Assembly (NCBI RefSeq): GCF_002204185.1
Contig: NZ_MXPU01000010.1
Span: forward strand, 124,001 to 188,000
Source of the DNA: Rhizobium esperanzae
GTDB lineage: Bacteria > Pseudomonadota > Alphaproteobacteria > Rhizobiales > Rhizobiaceae
Reading direction: 5' to 3'
DNA: 64,000 nucleotides
In this document: positions 18,506 through 28,582 of the stretch, one piece after another
Position numbering within the stretch: the first letter of the stretch is position 1
Layout of the letters: every line of letters starts with the position of its first letter
The notes under the pieces: model-generated
What the model saw: only the letters and a program-made list of their open reading frames with translations
What the model was told of the DNA's origin: nothing
Databases searched by the model: none
Position numbers and translations under genes: made by a program

Positions 18506-19915
18506 ATGGCGGAACGGAAGATATTCGCAGGCCCGAAATTGCGGCGCATCCGCAATGCGTTGGCGCTGACGCAGACCGCCATGGCCGAGGCGCTCGAAAT
18601 ATCGCCCTCTTACCTCAATCTGATCGAGCGCAACCAGCGGCCGTTGACGGTGCAGCTGCTGCTGAAGCTCGCGGCCGTCTACAGGGTCGATCTGGAGGAG
18701 TTGCGCGGACAGACCGGGGGCAGCCTCAGTCAGCTCAAGGAGGTCTTCGCCGACCCGTTGCTGTCAGGAGAGTTGCCCGGCGATCAGGAACTGGTCGAGG
18801 TGGCCGAGGCCGCACCCAATGCCGCAAGCGGCATGATCAAGCTCTATCGCGCCTATCGCGAACAGGCCGCCCGGCTGTCCGATCTGACGGCGCTGATGGC
18901 AGCCGAGGGACATGCACCTGTTGCCGCCGGCCGACTGCCGCTGGACGAGCTGCGCGAGACGCTGGAGCGCCGATCCGGCTATTTCGGACGGATCGAGACC
19001 GCAGCGGAAGCCTTTGCTGCGACGTTGCCCGGCGGCCTCGATCTGGCGGCGGGGCTGAAGGACTGGCTGCGCGCCGAGCGCGGCATTGCGGTGCGTGTCC
19101 TGCCGGTGCACGTCATGCCGGATCTGCGCCGCCGTTTCGATCGTCATTCGATGCGGCTTTTCATTTCGGAACGGCTGTCGCCGGCCGATCGTGCGCACGA
19201 AATCTCAGTCGAGGTCGCGAGCCTTGCCTTGCTGCCGGCCATCGATGCCGAGCTCGACGATCTCTCGCTTTCTTCCGCCGAGGCGCGCCGCATCGCCCGC
19301 TTCGAACTTGCCCGCATTGCGGCCCTGGCGCTGGCAATGCCCTACGAGGCGTTCCTGTCGGCGGCCAAAGCGACGCGTTACGACATTGATATTCTTCGCG
19401 CGCGTTTCGGCGTCTCCTTCGGCCATGCGGCAACGCGTCTGACAATGCTGCAGCGACCCGGGGCGGCAGCCATCCCCTTCTTCCTCATCGAGATCGATGC
19501 GGCCGGCCACCGGCTGCGGCGAGCCGGCGCGCAGGGCTTTCCGCAGGCCCGTTTCGGCGGCGGCTGCCCGAAGCTCAATATCCACGCCGCCTTCCTGCAG
19601 CCGGGCCAGATTCTCGCCGAGACGGTGGTCATGCCGGATGGCGCATCTTTCCTGACGGTCGCCCGCACGCTCGAGGGGCCGAGCGTCGAATTCGGCGAAA
19701 GGATTAGACGCACCGCGATTCTGGTCGGCTGCGACGCCGCTCTTGCAGACGGCGTGGTCTACGGGCAGGCGGCGGCGCTCGATCCGGTTGCGATCGGCCC
19801 GGCCTGTCGTCTTTGCGAGCGGCGCGGCTGCCTTTCCCGCGCCGAGCCGCCGATAACGCGGCCGCTGGGGCTCGACGAGATGGTGGCGGGCCTCAGCGCC
19901 TTCGACTTCCAGTGA
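18506..19915 (+). CDS. XRE-family short-chain acyl/acetate metabolism regulator (RamB/ScfR-like)
   Basis: A 469-residue regulator. A Cro/CI-type helix-turn-helix lies at about 8-65 (KLRRIRNALALTQTAMAEALEISPSYLNLIERNQRP). A middle region resembles the IrrE/ImmA-like fold (about 190-290), and a DUF2083-type C-terminal domain ends with the Cys-rich motif CRLCERRGCLSRAEPP. The ATG at 18506 is preferred to the GTG two codons upstream. The family commonly controls isocitrate lyase, methylcitrate or acyl-CoA genes. The divergent arrangement with aceA makes aceA the obvious target (inference). Confidence 0.85.
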   Translation: MAERKIFAGPKLRRIRNALALTQTAMAEALEISPSYLNLIERNQRPLTVQLLLKLAAVYRVDLEELRGQTGGSLSQLKEVFADPLLSGELPGDQELVEVAEAAPNAASGMIKLYRAYREQAARLSDLTALMAAEGHAPVAAGRLPLDELRETLERRSGYFGRIETAAEAFAATLPGGLDLAAGLKDWLRAERGIAVRVLPVHVMPDLRRRFDRHSMRLFISERLSPADRAHEISVEVASLALLPAIDAELDDLSLSSAEARRIARFELARIAALALAMPYEAFLSAAKATRYDIDILRARFGVSFGHAATRLTMLQRPGAAAIPFFLIEIDAAGHRLRRAGAQGFPQARFGGGCPKLNIHAAFLQPGQILAETVVMPDGASFLTVARTLEGPSVEFGERIRRTAILVGCDAALADGVVYGQAAALDPVAIGPACRLCERRGCLSRAEPPITRPLGLDEMVAGLSAFDFQ

Positions 19916-20040
19916 TCGTGAAATGATTGAAGGCGCATTTTTTTGCGCTTGTAGGGTTAGAAATTCCTTCTTAGTCTGCGGGCAAACCAGAGGGAAAAGA
20001 TGTCCGCGCATGCGGGCTCTTCGAACAAACAGGAGAAGTC

Positions 20041-21138
20041 ATGAGGTCAACCATCGCAACCGTGACGGCCGCAGCCATCGCCGCGCTCCTTGCCGCCGCG
20101 CCGGCCGTTGCGCAGGAGCGCGTCGTCAACGTCTACAACTGGTCGGATTATATCGACGACAGCATTCTTGCCGATTTCACCAAGGAAACCGGCATCAAGG
20201 TCGTCTACGACACATTCGATTCGAACGAGACGGTAGAAACCAAGCTGCTTGCCGGCGGCACCGGCTATGACGTGGTCGTTCCCACCGCCGACTTCCTGCA
20301 GCGCCAGATCCAGGCCGGCGTCTTCCAGAAGCTCGACAAGTCTAAGCTGCCGAACCTCTCCAACATGTGGGACGTGATCCAGCAGCGCACCGCCGCATAC
20401 GATCCGGGCAATGAATATGCGGTCGATTACATGTGGGGCACCGACGGCATCGGCTACAATGTCAAGAAGGTCGCTGAAATCCTCGGACCCGATGCCAAGC
20501 CCGGTCTCGAAGTGATCTTCGACCCGAAGGTCGCCGAAAAGTTCAAGGACTGCGGCATCTACGTGCTCGACACGCCGAAGGACGTCATGACCACGGCGTT
20601 GCGTTATCTCGGCCTCGATCCGAACTCCACCAAGGCCGAGGATTTCAAGAAGGTCGAGGAATTGCTGACCGCGGTGCGCCCCTATATCCGCAAGTTCCAC
20701 TCCTCCGAATATATCAACGCCCTTGCCAACGGCGATATCTGCATCGCCTTCGGATATTCCGGCGACATGCTGCAGGCCCGCGACCGTGCGGCCGAAGCCA
20801 AGAACGGTGTCGAGGTCAACTATTCGATCCCCGTGCAGGGCGCTCAGATGTGGTTCGACATGATGGCGATCCCCGCCGATGCCAAGCATGTGGCCGAAGC
20901 GCATGAATTCCTGAATTACCTGATGAAGCCCGAGGTCATCGCCAAGGCGAGCGACCACACCTTCTATGCCAACGGCAACAAGGCCTCGCAGCAGTTCGTC
21001 AGCAAGGAAGTGCTGGAAGATCCGGCCGTCTATCCGACGGACGAGGTGATGAAGAACCTCTTCACCGTAAAGCCGTGGGACCGGAAGACGCAGCGCACCG
21101 CGACGCGGATCTGGACGAAGGTGGTCACCGGCCAGTAA
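20041..21138 (+). CDS. potF: Polyamine ABC transporter, periplasmic binding protein
   Basis: A 365-residue secreted binding protein. The signal peptide is clear (MRSTIATVTAAAIAALLAAAPAVAQ, cleavage after about residue 25). The mature start ERVVNVYNWSDYIDDSILADFTKETGIKVVYDTFDSNE is the hallmark of PotF/PotD polyamine-binding proteins, with the YNWSDY and DTFDSNE blocks near the ligand pocket. It is the first gene of potF-G-H-I and is separated from potG by a terminator-like hairpin, which would raise binding protein over the membrane parts. Putrescine versus spermidine cannot be decided here. Confidence 0.93.
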   Translation: MRSTIATVTAAAIAALLAAAPAVAQERVVNVYNWSDYIDDSILADFTKETGIKVVYDTFDSNETVETKLLAGGTGYDVVVPTADFLQRQIQAGVFQKLDKSKLPNLSNMWDVIQQRTAAYDPGNEYAVDYMWGTDGIGYNVKKVAEILGPDAKPGLEVIFDPKVAEKFKDCGIYVLDTPKDVMTTALRYLGLDPNSTKAEDFKKVEELLTAVRPYIRKFHSSEYINALANGDICIAFGYSGDMLQARDRAAEAKNGVEVNYSIPVQGAQMWFDMMAIPADAKHVAEAHEFLNYLMKPEVIAKASDHTFYANGNKASQQFVSKEVLEDPAVYPTDEVMKNLFTVKPWDRKTQRTATRIWTKVVTGQ

Positions 21139-21147
21139 GTCGATGCC

Positions 21148-21173
21148 AGGCCCGGACGGAAACGTCCGGGCCT
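21148..21173 (+). terminator. Terminator/attenuator hairpin between potF and potG
   Basis: AGGCCCGGACG (21148-21158) and CGTCCGGGCCT (21163-21173) form an 11-bp perfect stem closed by a GAAA tetraloop, followed by TTCAATT. The weak T-tract suggests partial termination or 3' end protection of the potF message. Confidence 0.7.
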
Positions 21174-21200
21174 TTCAATTACCGGCCTAGAACAGGATGA

Positions 21201-21291
21201 TTTTAGGCCCGGTCGGCCTAAAACCTGAATCTTGAAGAGTTAGAGCATGACGTCGCCCGAAAACCGCTCACACTTTCGGCATCATGCTCTA
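21201..21291. repeat. RIME-like intergenic mosaic repeat
   Basis: Two dyads lie side by side: TTTTAGGCC (21201-21209) with GGCCTAAAA (21215-21223), and TAGAGCATGA (21241-21250) with TCATGCTCTA (21282-21291). The second holds an inner CCGAAA/TTTCGG pair. Elements of this shape with AGAGCATGA ends are dispersed intergenic repeats in Rhizobium genomes (RIME). It lies within the pot operon leader of potG. The name is by resemblance from memory. Confidence 0.6.
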
Positions 21292-21330
21292 GGTGGAGGC
21301 CGGCTGAAACTTATATTCTCGGGGAATATT

Positions 21331-22473
21331 ATGAAATCTTTGGGCAATATCCGCCGCGCCTTCGCACCCTGGGCCGATCCGTCTGCAAAACCTTTCATAG
21401 CCTTCAAGAATGTCACCAAGCGCTTCGGCAATTTCACCGCCGTCGATGATTTGTCGCTGAACATTTATCATCGTGAATTCTTCGCGCTGCTCGGCGCATC
21501 CGGCTGCGGAAAATCGACGCTTCTGCGCATGCTCGCCGGCTTCGAGCAGCCGACCTCGGGCGAAATCGTCCTCGATGGCACCGATCTCGCCGGCACGCCG
21601 CCCTACAAGCGGCCGGTCAATATGATGTTTCAGTCTTACGCGCTTTTCCCGCATATGACCGTTGAGAAGAATATCGCCTTCGGCCTCAAGCAGGACGGCA
21701 TGCCGAAGGACGAAATGACTGAGCGCGTGACGCAGATGTTGAAGCTCGTAAAGCTCGAGCAGTTTGCCTCACGCAAACCGAACCAGCTCTCCGGCGGCCA
21801 GCGCCAGCGCGTTGCGCTCGCCCGCTCGCTCGCCAAACGCCCGAAAGTGCTGCTGCTCGATGAACCGCTCGGCGCGCTCGACAAGAAGCTGCGCGAGGAA
21901 ACCCAGTTCGAGCTGATGGACCTGCAACAGAACCTCGGCCTCACCTTCGTCGTCGTCACCCACGACCAGGAAGAGGCGATGACCATGGCCGACCGCATCG
22001 CCGTCATGAGCCACGGCAAGGTCGTGCAGGTCGCTACGCCCGCCGAAATTTATGAGGCGCCGAATTGCCGCTTCGTCGCCGATTTCATCGGTGACGTGAA
22101 CATCTTCGACGGCAAGGTGACGACGTCGGGAAATGGCGCCGTCGAGATTGCTGTCGACAGCGGTTTCACCATCCGCATTGCCGCCCCCGACACTCCGGCA
22201 ATCGGCAGCACGGCCGGTTTTGCCATCCGTCCGGAAAAGATCCGTGTCAGCCGCGCGGCACCGGCGAACACCCCCGTCAATGCGGCCAAGGGCGAGATCT
22301 GGGATATCGGCTATCTCGGCGACATGACGATCTTCCACATAAAGCTGGCGAGCGGCCAGTTCGTCAGAGCCTCTTCCCTCAATGCGCAGCGTTCCGTCGA
22401 AGACCCCTTCACCTATGATCAGGATGTCTGGGTTTCTTTCGATCAGGATGCGGGTGTGCTGCTGAAGGATTGA
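21331..22473 (+). CDS. potG: Polyamine ABC transporter ATP-binding protein
   Basis: A 380-residue ATPase of the PotA/PotG group. Walker A GASGCGKST is at about 66-74, the signature LSGGQRQRVALARSLAKRPKVLLLDEPLGALD at about 150-185, and the H-loop in VVTHDQEEAMTMADRI. The C-terminal TOBE region (FAIRPEKIRV) is present. The ATG at 21331 is chosen because the longer frame would start inside the RIME-like repeat. The first 30 residues (PWADPSAKPFIAFKNVTKRFG) match PotG-type leaders. Followed 4 nt later by potH. Confidence 0.93.
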   Translation: MKSLGNIRRAFAPWADPSAKPFIAFKNVTKRFGNFTAVDDLSLNIYHREFFALLGASGCGKSTLLRMLAGFEQPTSGEIVLDGTDLAGTPPYKRPVNMMFQSYALFPHMTVEKNIAFGLKQDGMPKDEMTERVTQMLKLVKLEQFASRKPNQLSGGQRQRVALARSLAKRPKVLLLDEPLGALDKKLREETQFELMDLQQNLGLTFVVVTHDQEEAMTMADRIAVMSHGKVVQVATPAEIYEAPNCRFVADFIGDVNIFDGKVTTSGNGAVEIAVDSGFTIRIAAPDTPAIGSTAGFAIRPEKIRVSRAAPANTPVNAAKGEIWDIGYLGDMTIFHIKLASGQFVRASSLNAQRSVEDPFTYDQDVWVSFDQDAGVLLKD

Positions 22474-22477
22474 AATC

Positions 22478-23389
22478 ATGGGCAAGCTGGCATCACGCTT
22501 CTATAACCGCCTCGTCATTGTCATTCCCTATGCCTGGCTGCTGCTCTTCTTTCTGGCGCCGTTCTTCATCGTCTTCCGCATCTCACTGTCGACGACGGCG
22601 ATCGCCATACCGCCCTATGAGCCTGTCTTCTCCTTTGCCGACGGCTGGAGCGGTTTCTGGAGCAAGGTCGCGAGTTTCTCCTTCGACAATTACGGCTATC
22701 TCACCGACGATCCGCTCTATTTCAACGCCTACCTGTCGAGCGTCATCATCGCGGCGGTCTCGACTTTGCTGATGCTGCTGATCGCTTATCCGATCGCCTA
22801 TGGCATGGCGCAGGCGCCGCGCACCATCCGCCCGACGCTGCTGATGCTCGTCATCCTGCCGTTCTGGACGAGCTTCCTGATCCGCGTCTATGCCTGGATT
22901 GCCATCCTGAAACCCGAGGGACTGCTGAACCAGCTCCTGCTGTCGCTGCATATCATCGACACCCCGCTGATCATTCTCAACACGCCGACGGCGGTCTATA
23001 TCGGTATCGTCTATTCCTACCTGCCCTTCATGGTGCTGCCGCTCTATTCGGCGCTCGAAAAGATGGACGGCACGCTGATCGAGGCGGCGCAGGATCTCGG
23101 CTGCACGCCGGTCCAGGCCTTCTGGCGCGTCACCTTCCCGCTGTCTATCCCCGGCGTGGTTGCCGGCTGCATGCTGGTCTTCATCCCTGCCGTTGGCGAG
23201 TTCGTCATTCCCGATCTTCTCGGCGGTTCACAGACGCTGATGATCGGCAAGACGCTCTGGAACGAATTCAACGCGAACAGAGACTGGCCGGTCTCCTCGG
23301 CGGTCGCAACCATCCTGCTGATGATCCTGGTGATCCCGATCGTCTTCTTCCAGAATGCGCAGGCCAATGCCGAAGAGCGGGGGAAGTAA
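22478..23389 (+). CDS. potH: Polyamine ABC transporter permease
   Basis: A 303-residue inner-membrane permease with about six hydrophobic helices, from IVIPYAWLLLFFLAPFFIVF near the N-terminus to IPIVFF near the C-terminus. The cytoplasmic EAA loop reads EAAQDLGCTPVQAFWRVTFPLSIPG (about 196-220), which contacts PotG. Sequence around VYAWIAILKPEGLLN is characteristic of PotB/PotH. It starts 4 nt after potG and ends 3 nt before potI. Confidence 0.93.
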   Translation: MGKLASRFYNRLVIVIPYAWLLLFFLAPFFIVFRISLSTTAIAIPPYEPVFSFADGWSGFWSKVASFSFDNYGYLTDDPLYFNAYLSSVIIAAVSTLLMLLIAYPIAYGMAQAPRTIRPTLLMLVILPFWTSFLIRVYAWIAILKPEGLLNQLLLSLHIIDTPLIILNTPTAVYIGIVYSYLPFMVLPLYSALEKMDGTLIEAAQDLGCTPVQAFWRVTFPLSIPGVVAGCMLVFIPAVGEFVIPDLLGGSQTLMIGKTLWNEFNANRDWPVSSAVATILLMILVIPIVFFQNAQANAEERGK

Positions 23390-23392
23390 GTC

Positions 23393-24211
23393 ATGCTGAG
23401 ATGGACCCGTTTCAACATCATCTCCGTCGTGCTCGGCTTTGCCTTCCTCTACCTGCCGATCGTGCTGCTGGTGGTCTTTTCCTTCAACGAATCGAAGCTC
23501 GTGACCGTCTGGGGCGGCTTCTCCACCAAGTGGTATGTCTCGCTGCTCTCGAACCAGGCCCTGCTCGATGCCGCCTGGGTGACGATCCGTGTCGGTCTGC
23601 TGTCGGCCACCTTCGCGACCATGCTCGGAACGATGGCGGCGCTGACGCTGGTGCGCTACACGCGCTTCCGCGGCCGCATGCTCTTCTCAGGCATGGTCTA
23701 TGCGCCGCTCGTCATGCCCGAAGTCATCACCGGTCTGTCGCTGCTGCTGCTCTTCGTGGCGATCGGCCTCGACCGCGGCTTCTGGACGATTACGCTGGCG
23801 CATACGACGCTGACCATGTGCTTCGTCGCCGTCGTCGTGCAATCACGGCTCTTGAGCTTCGATCAGTCGATCGAGGAAGCCGCGCAGGATCTGGGCGCGC
23901 CGCCGGTGCGAACCTTTTTCGAGATCACGCTGCCGATCATCTCGCCGGCGGTGTTTTCGGGCTGGATCCTGGCTTTCACGCTGTCGCTCGACGACCTCGT
24001 GATTGCAAGCTTTACCTCCGGCCCCGGCGCAACCACGCTGCCGATGAAGATCTATAGCCAGGTGCGCCTTGGGGTGACGCCCGAGATCAATGCGATCTGC
24101 ACGATCCTGATCGCCATCGTCGCGGTCGGCGTTATCTGTGCATCCGTCATCACCAAGCGGCGCGAAGTGCAGCGCGAGCGCGACGAGCGGGTGGCCGCCG
24201 CCGGCGCCTGA
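23393..24211 (+). CDS. potI: Polyamine ABC transporter permease
   Basis: A 272-residue permease with six predicted helices, beginning IISVVLGFAFLYLPIVLLVVFSF. The EAA loop is EEAAQDLGAPPVRTFFEITLPIISP (about 161-185), and SLDDLVIASFTSGPGATTLPMKIYS after it is a strong PotC/PotI signature. Last gene of the operon; the minus-strand AsmA-like gene ends 28 nt downstream. Confidence 0.93.
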   Translation: MLRWTRFNIISVVLGFAFLYLPIVLLVVFSFNESKLVTVWGGFSTKWYVSLLSNQALLDAAWVTIRVGLLSATFATMLGTMAALTLVRYTRFRGRMLFSGMVYAPLVMPEVITGLSLLLLFVAIGLDRGFWTITLAHTTLTMCFVAVVVQSRLLSFDQSIEEAAQDLGAPPVRTFFEITLPIISPAVFSGWILAFTLSLDDLVIASFTSGPGATTLPMKIYSQVRLGVTPEINAICTILIAIVAVGVICASVITKRREVQRERDERVAAAGA

Positions 24212-24239
24212 GCCTCTGTCCTATCGGGCGCAAGGCTCT

Positions 24240-26132
24240 TTATTGCGCGTGGGGCGTGCCGCCGAAAAGCGGAACCGGCGAGATCACCGGGTTCGGCCAT
24301 GAGCCGCCGACGAAGAACGGCAGAAGCGGCAACTCTGCCGCCTTGGCCGGGTTGGTTGCCTCCAGCGAACCGGAAAGCGCCAGCCCGTTCGACTGATAGG
24401 TGATCACGCCGGAAAGCGCCAGCGTCTGCGTCGGCCCGACGACATGGGCGTCATGGATTTCGGCAGAGCCGTTGGCGAAATCGGCTTGAAGGTCCATTTG
24501 GTTGAAGGCGAAGGCGCCGCCTGCTGCGGCACTCAGCGGAAAGAACGGTTTTTCGGCGGCCTGCATCCTGAGCGCGCCGGTGTCAACGCCGGGAATCGTG
24601 CCTTCCCTCGTCCAGAAATGCAGTTTGCCGGTGACGTCGGCAAGACCGGCCGTCCAGATCGCCTTCGACGACTGCAGGTCGAGATCGAGCGATCCCGTCG
24701 CAAGCGGCAGCGGTCCCTTGAGCTGCAGACGCTCGGCAAGGCCGGCGAAGTCGGCATCGCGGATCGACAGCTGCAGTTTGCCGCCGCCGTCGAAGTCGCG
24801 GCGCGTCGCCTCCAGATGCGCCGTCATTTCGCCGCCTTCGAAGCCGCTGTCACCGATATCGAACTTCGCCTCGCCGCCGGTGACGATCATGCTGGCGCCG
24901 ACATCGGAAAGCTCGAAGCGGCCCATCTCAGCGCGCCGCGCCGAAAGCCTGACGTCGACGTCGAGCAACTGCAGCGGTTCGCTGATGCCGGCGGAGATGT
25001 CATCCGCCTCACCGGCCGCCAATCTCAGGGCAAAGGCGTCGAGGAACGGCTTCAGGTTCATCTGGTCGAAGGCGAGCGTGCCGCCGATCTTCGGCCGTCT
25101 GCCGGCCCTGGTCGAAAGGTCCATCACGCCAGTGGCGCTCGCCTCGTTCAGCGACAGGCTGAGATCGTTGAAACGCAGCCCGCTGCCCGACGACATGATG
25201 TCGGATTCCAGCGAGGCGCTCTTCAGCGTGCCGACGCCGGGGAGCGATCTGCCCGACCATGTCAGAAACGCCGGCACATCGGGAATGCTGACGGCGATGT
25301 TGCCGGACAGCGCCGAAAGGCTGGCGATGCTGGCGATCCCCTGAAAACGGGCCGTCAGCAGGTTTGACGTCAGCGATGTCCGCGTCTCGGCGCTCTTGCC
25401 GGCAAAGGCGAGCAGCGGCTGGCGCGAGGCGAAATCCACCTTCAGGTCCACGCCGTTGATACGGGCGATCACGACAGCCGAGATCGCGCCGGAGAGCCGT
25501 GGCCAGCCAATGTCGGCTGTGACGCTGTCGAAATTGTAAGTCTTGGCGCTCTTGATATCGGTGACGGCAAGCGTCCCGTCCTCGACGGTCACCGCACCGA
25601 TCTCGGCATCGAGCGCGGGATCGAGTATCTCGGCCCCGTTTTCGTAGCGCACGCCGCTAATCGCGCGCGCAAGCAGGCCGGCGTAACTCCAGTCTATCAG
25701 GCCATTCTCGTCACGCGTCAGCGCCAGGTTGGGCCGAAGCAGATGGAATTCGTGGAAACTCGTCCGGCCTCTCAGCGCATCGATGAGGCTGAAATCCGCC
25801 GACAGGCTTTCAATGCTGCCGAGCAGCTTGTCGCCGCTTTCGCGGGGCTGGCGGATGGTGACCTGGTTCAGCGTGATGCGCGGCGTCGGCCAGAATTCGA
25901 GAACCGGAGTGCCCTTAATCTCGGCATGGTAGCCCGTCCATTTCGACAGCGCATCCTCGATGCCGGAGCGCACGAAACCGGTCGTGATGAGATAGGGCGC
26001 TGCGACCCTGAGGGCCACGAACAGTGCAAGCGCAATGAGCAGAAGCAGTGTCGACATGCGGGCAAAGGCCGGAAGCCAGCGCGAAACGGGCCCGATCTTC
26101 CTGCGCCACCTGCGATGTCTAGACGTACCCAT
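24240..26132 (-). CDS. AsmA-family protein
   Basis: A 630-residue protein with one N-terminal membrane helix (STLLLLIALALFVALRVAAPYLI, about 28-50) after a very basic start. A long predicted periplasmic beta-rich part follows, starting with the AsmA-type strand pattern YHAEIKGTPVLEFWPTPRITLNQVTI. The C-terminal half has the repeated LDLDLQSSK/FANGSAEI pattern of the AsmA_2 region. AsmA-like proteins are thought to bridge the envelope and move or organise phospholipids (family knowledge). It is single in its strand, with no clear partner; the divergent acetoacetyl-CoA synthetase is unrelated. Confidence 0.8.
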   Translation of the reverse strand: MGTSRHRRWRRKIGPVSRWLPAFARMSTLLLLIALALFVALRVAAPYLITTGFVRSGIEDALSKWTGYHAEIKGTPVLEFWPTPRITLNQVTIRQPRESGDKLLGSIESLSADFSLIDALRGRTSFHEFHLLRPNLALTRDENGLIDWSYAGLLARAISGVRYENGAEILDPALDAEIGAVTVEDGTLAVTDIKSAKTYNFDSVTADIGWPRLSGAISAVVIARINGVDLKVDFASRQPLLAFAGKSAETRTSLTSNLLTARFQGIASIASLSALSGNIAVSIPDVPAFLTWSGRSLPGVGTLKSASLESDIMSSGSGLRFNDLSLSLNEASATGVMDLSTRAGRRPKIGGTLAFDQMNLKPFLDAFALRLAAGEADDISAGISEPLQLLDVDVRLSARRAEMGRFELSDVGASMIVTGGEAKFDIGDSGFEGGEMTAHLEATRRDFDGGGKLQLSIRDADFAGLAERLQLKGPLPLATGSLDLDLQSSKAIWTAGLADVTGKLHFWTREGTIPGVDTGALRMQAAEKPFFPLSAAAGGAFAFNQMDLQADFANGSAEIHDAHVVGPTQTLALSGVITYQSNGLALSGSLEATNPAKAAELPLLPFFVGGSWPNPVISPVPLFGGTPHAQ

Positions 26133-26315
26133 GATCTCCGCCGGTTACCGGTTATGCGCTGATTTCGCCCGATATATGAAATATCCGGCCTATGCAAATC
26201 CAATGCATGTCGCCCGGAAGCGTGCAGCGGTTCCAGGACAATGACATCATAAAACGAAGAGCCGACCGCGTCGCATGAATCCGGTTTATGCCAGCGGTTT
26301 TAGGTTTGGGATCGC

Positions 26316-26355
26316 GCCGTCTTTATAATGCAATGCAGCATGATATAAAGACGGC
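26316..26355. promoter_or_regulatory. 12-bp inverted repeat just before the acetoacetyl-CoA synthetase gene
   Basis: GCCGTCTTTATA (26316-26327) and TATAAAGACGGC (26344-26355) are perfect inverted repeats separated by 16 nt. The right arm ends 4 nt before the GGGGAGGAGG ribosome site. It could be an operator or a 5' leader hairpin that controls access to the ribosome site. The spacer contains a smaller dyad, ATGC-N6-GCAT. Confidence 0.6.
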
Positions 26356-26373
26356 ATTGGGGAGGAGGAATGA

Positions 26374-28326
<1,953 letters not shown>

Positions 28327-28419
28327 TAAGCAATCGTAAACCACAAGCTTTCACCATTCAGCAATGCCTTGTGCTGGAAACCTTTCGTTAAGAAACCTTT
28401 GTCAAAGGTGAAACAACTT

Positions 28420-28540
28420 GGGGGCCGCACATGAACGAGGCGGCCTGAAGCCTCCGGGCTTACGAAACATGACGTTGATCGACTGAGCTCTTGTTGAACA
28501 GCACCCATTTGAAGGCAGCCTCTGGCTGCCTTTTTTTTGC
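28420..28540 (+). ncRNA. Candidate small RNA downstream of acetoacetyl-CoA synthetase
   Basis: Three hairpins in a row without an ORF: GGCCGC/GCGGCC (28423-28445), AGCC-TCCG-GGCT (28449-28460) and a strong terminator at 28512-28538. The layout resembles Hfq-dependent rhizobial sRNAs of about 80-120 nt. A dyad CCTTTG-T-CAAAGG (28396-28408) lies just upstream. Alternatively the whole stretch is the 3' UTR of the synthetase mRNA, whose stop codon is about 185 nt before the terminator. Ends are estimates; no promoter could be fixed. Confidence 0.4.
28512..28538 (+). terminator. Strong Rho-independent terminator
   Basis: AAGGCAGCC (28512-28520) pairs with GGCTGCCTT (28524-28532) around a TCT loop, followed by an uninterrupted T-run to 28538. 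It would end either the synthetase mRNA or the candidate small RNA, and it faces the minus-strand kinase gene. Confidence 0.9.
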
Positions 28541-28582
28541 CTGCCGTCCAGCCTTCAGGCGGCTCCGCCCCGTCGATAGGGA

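Noticed and set aside
19925..19955. GCGCA-T7-like hairpin after the XRE regulator as terminator
   Set aside because: The T-run is in the loop, not after the stem, so it does not fit a Rho-independent terminator.
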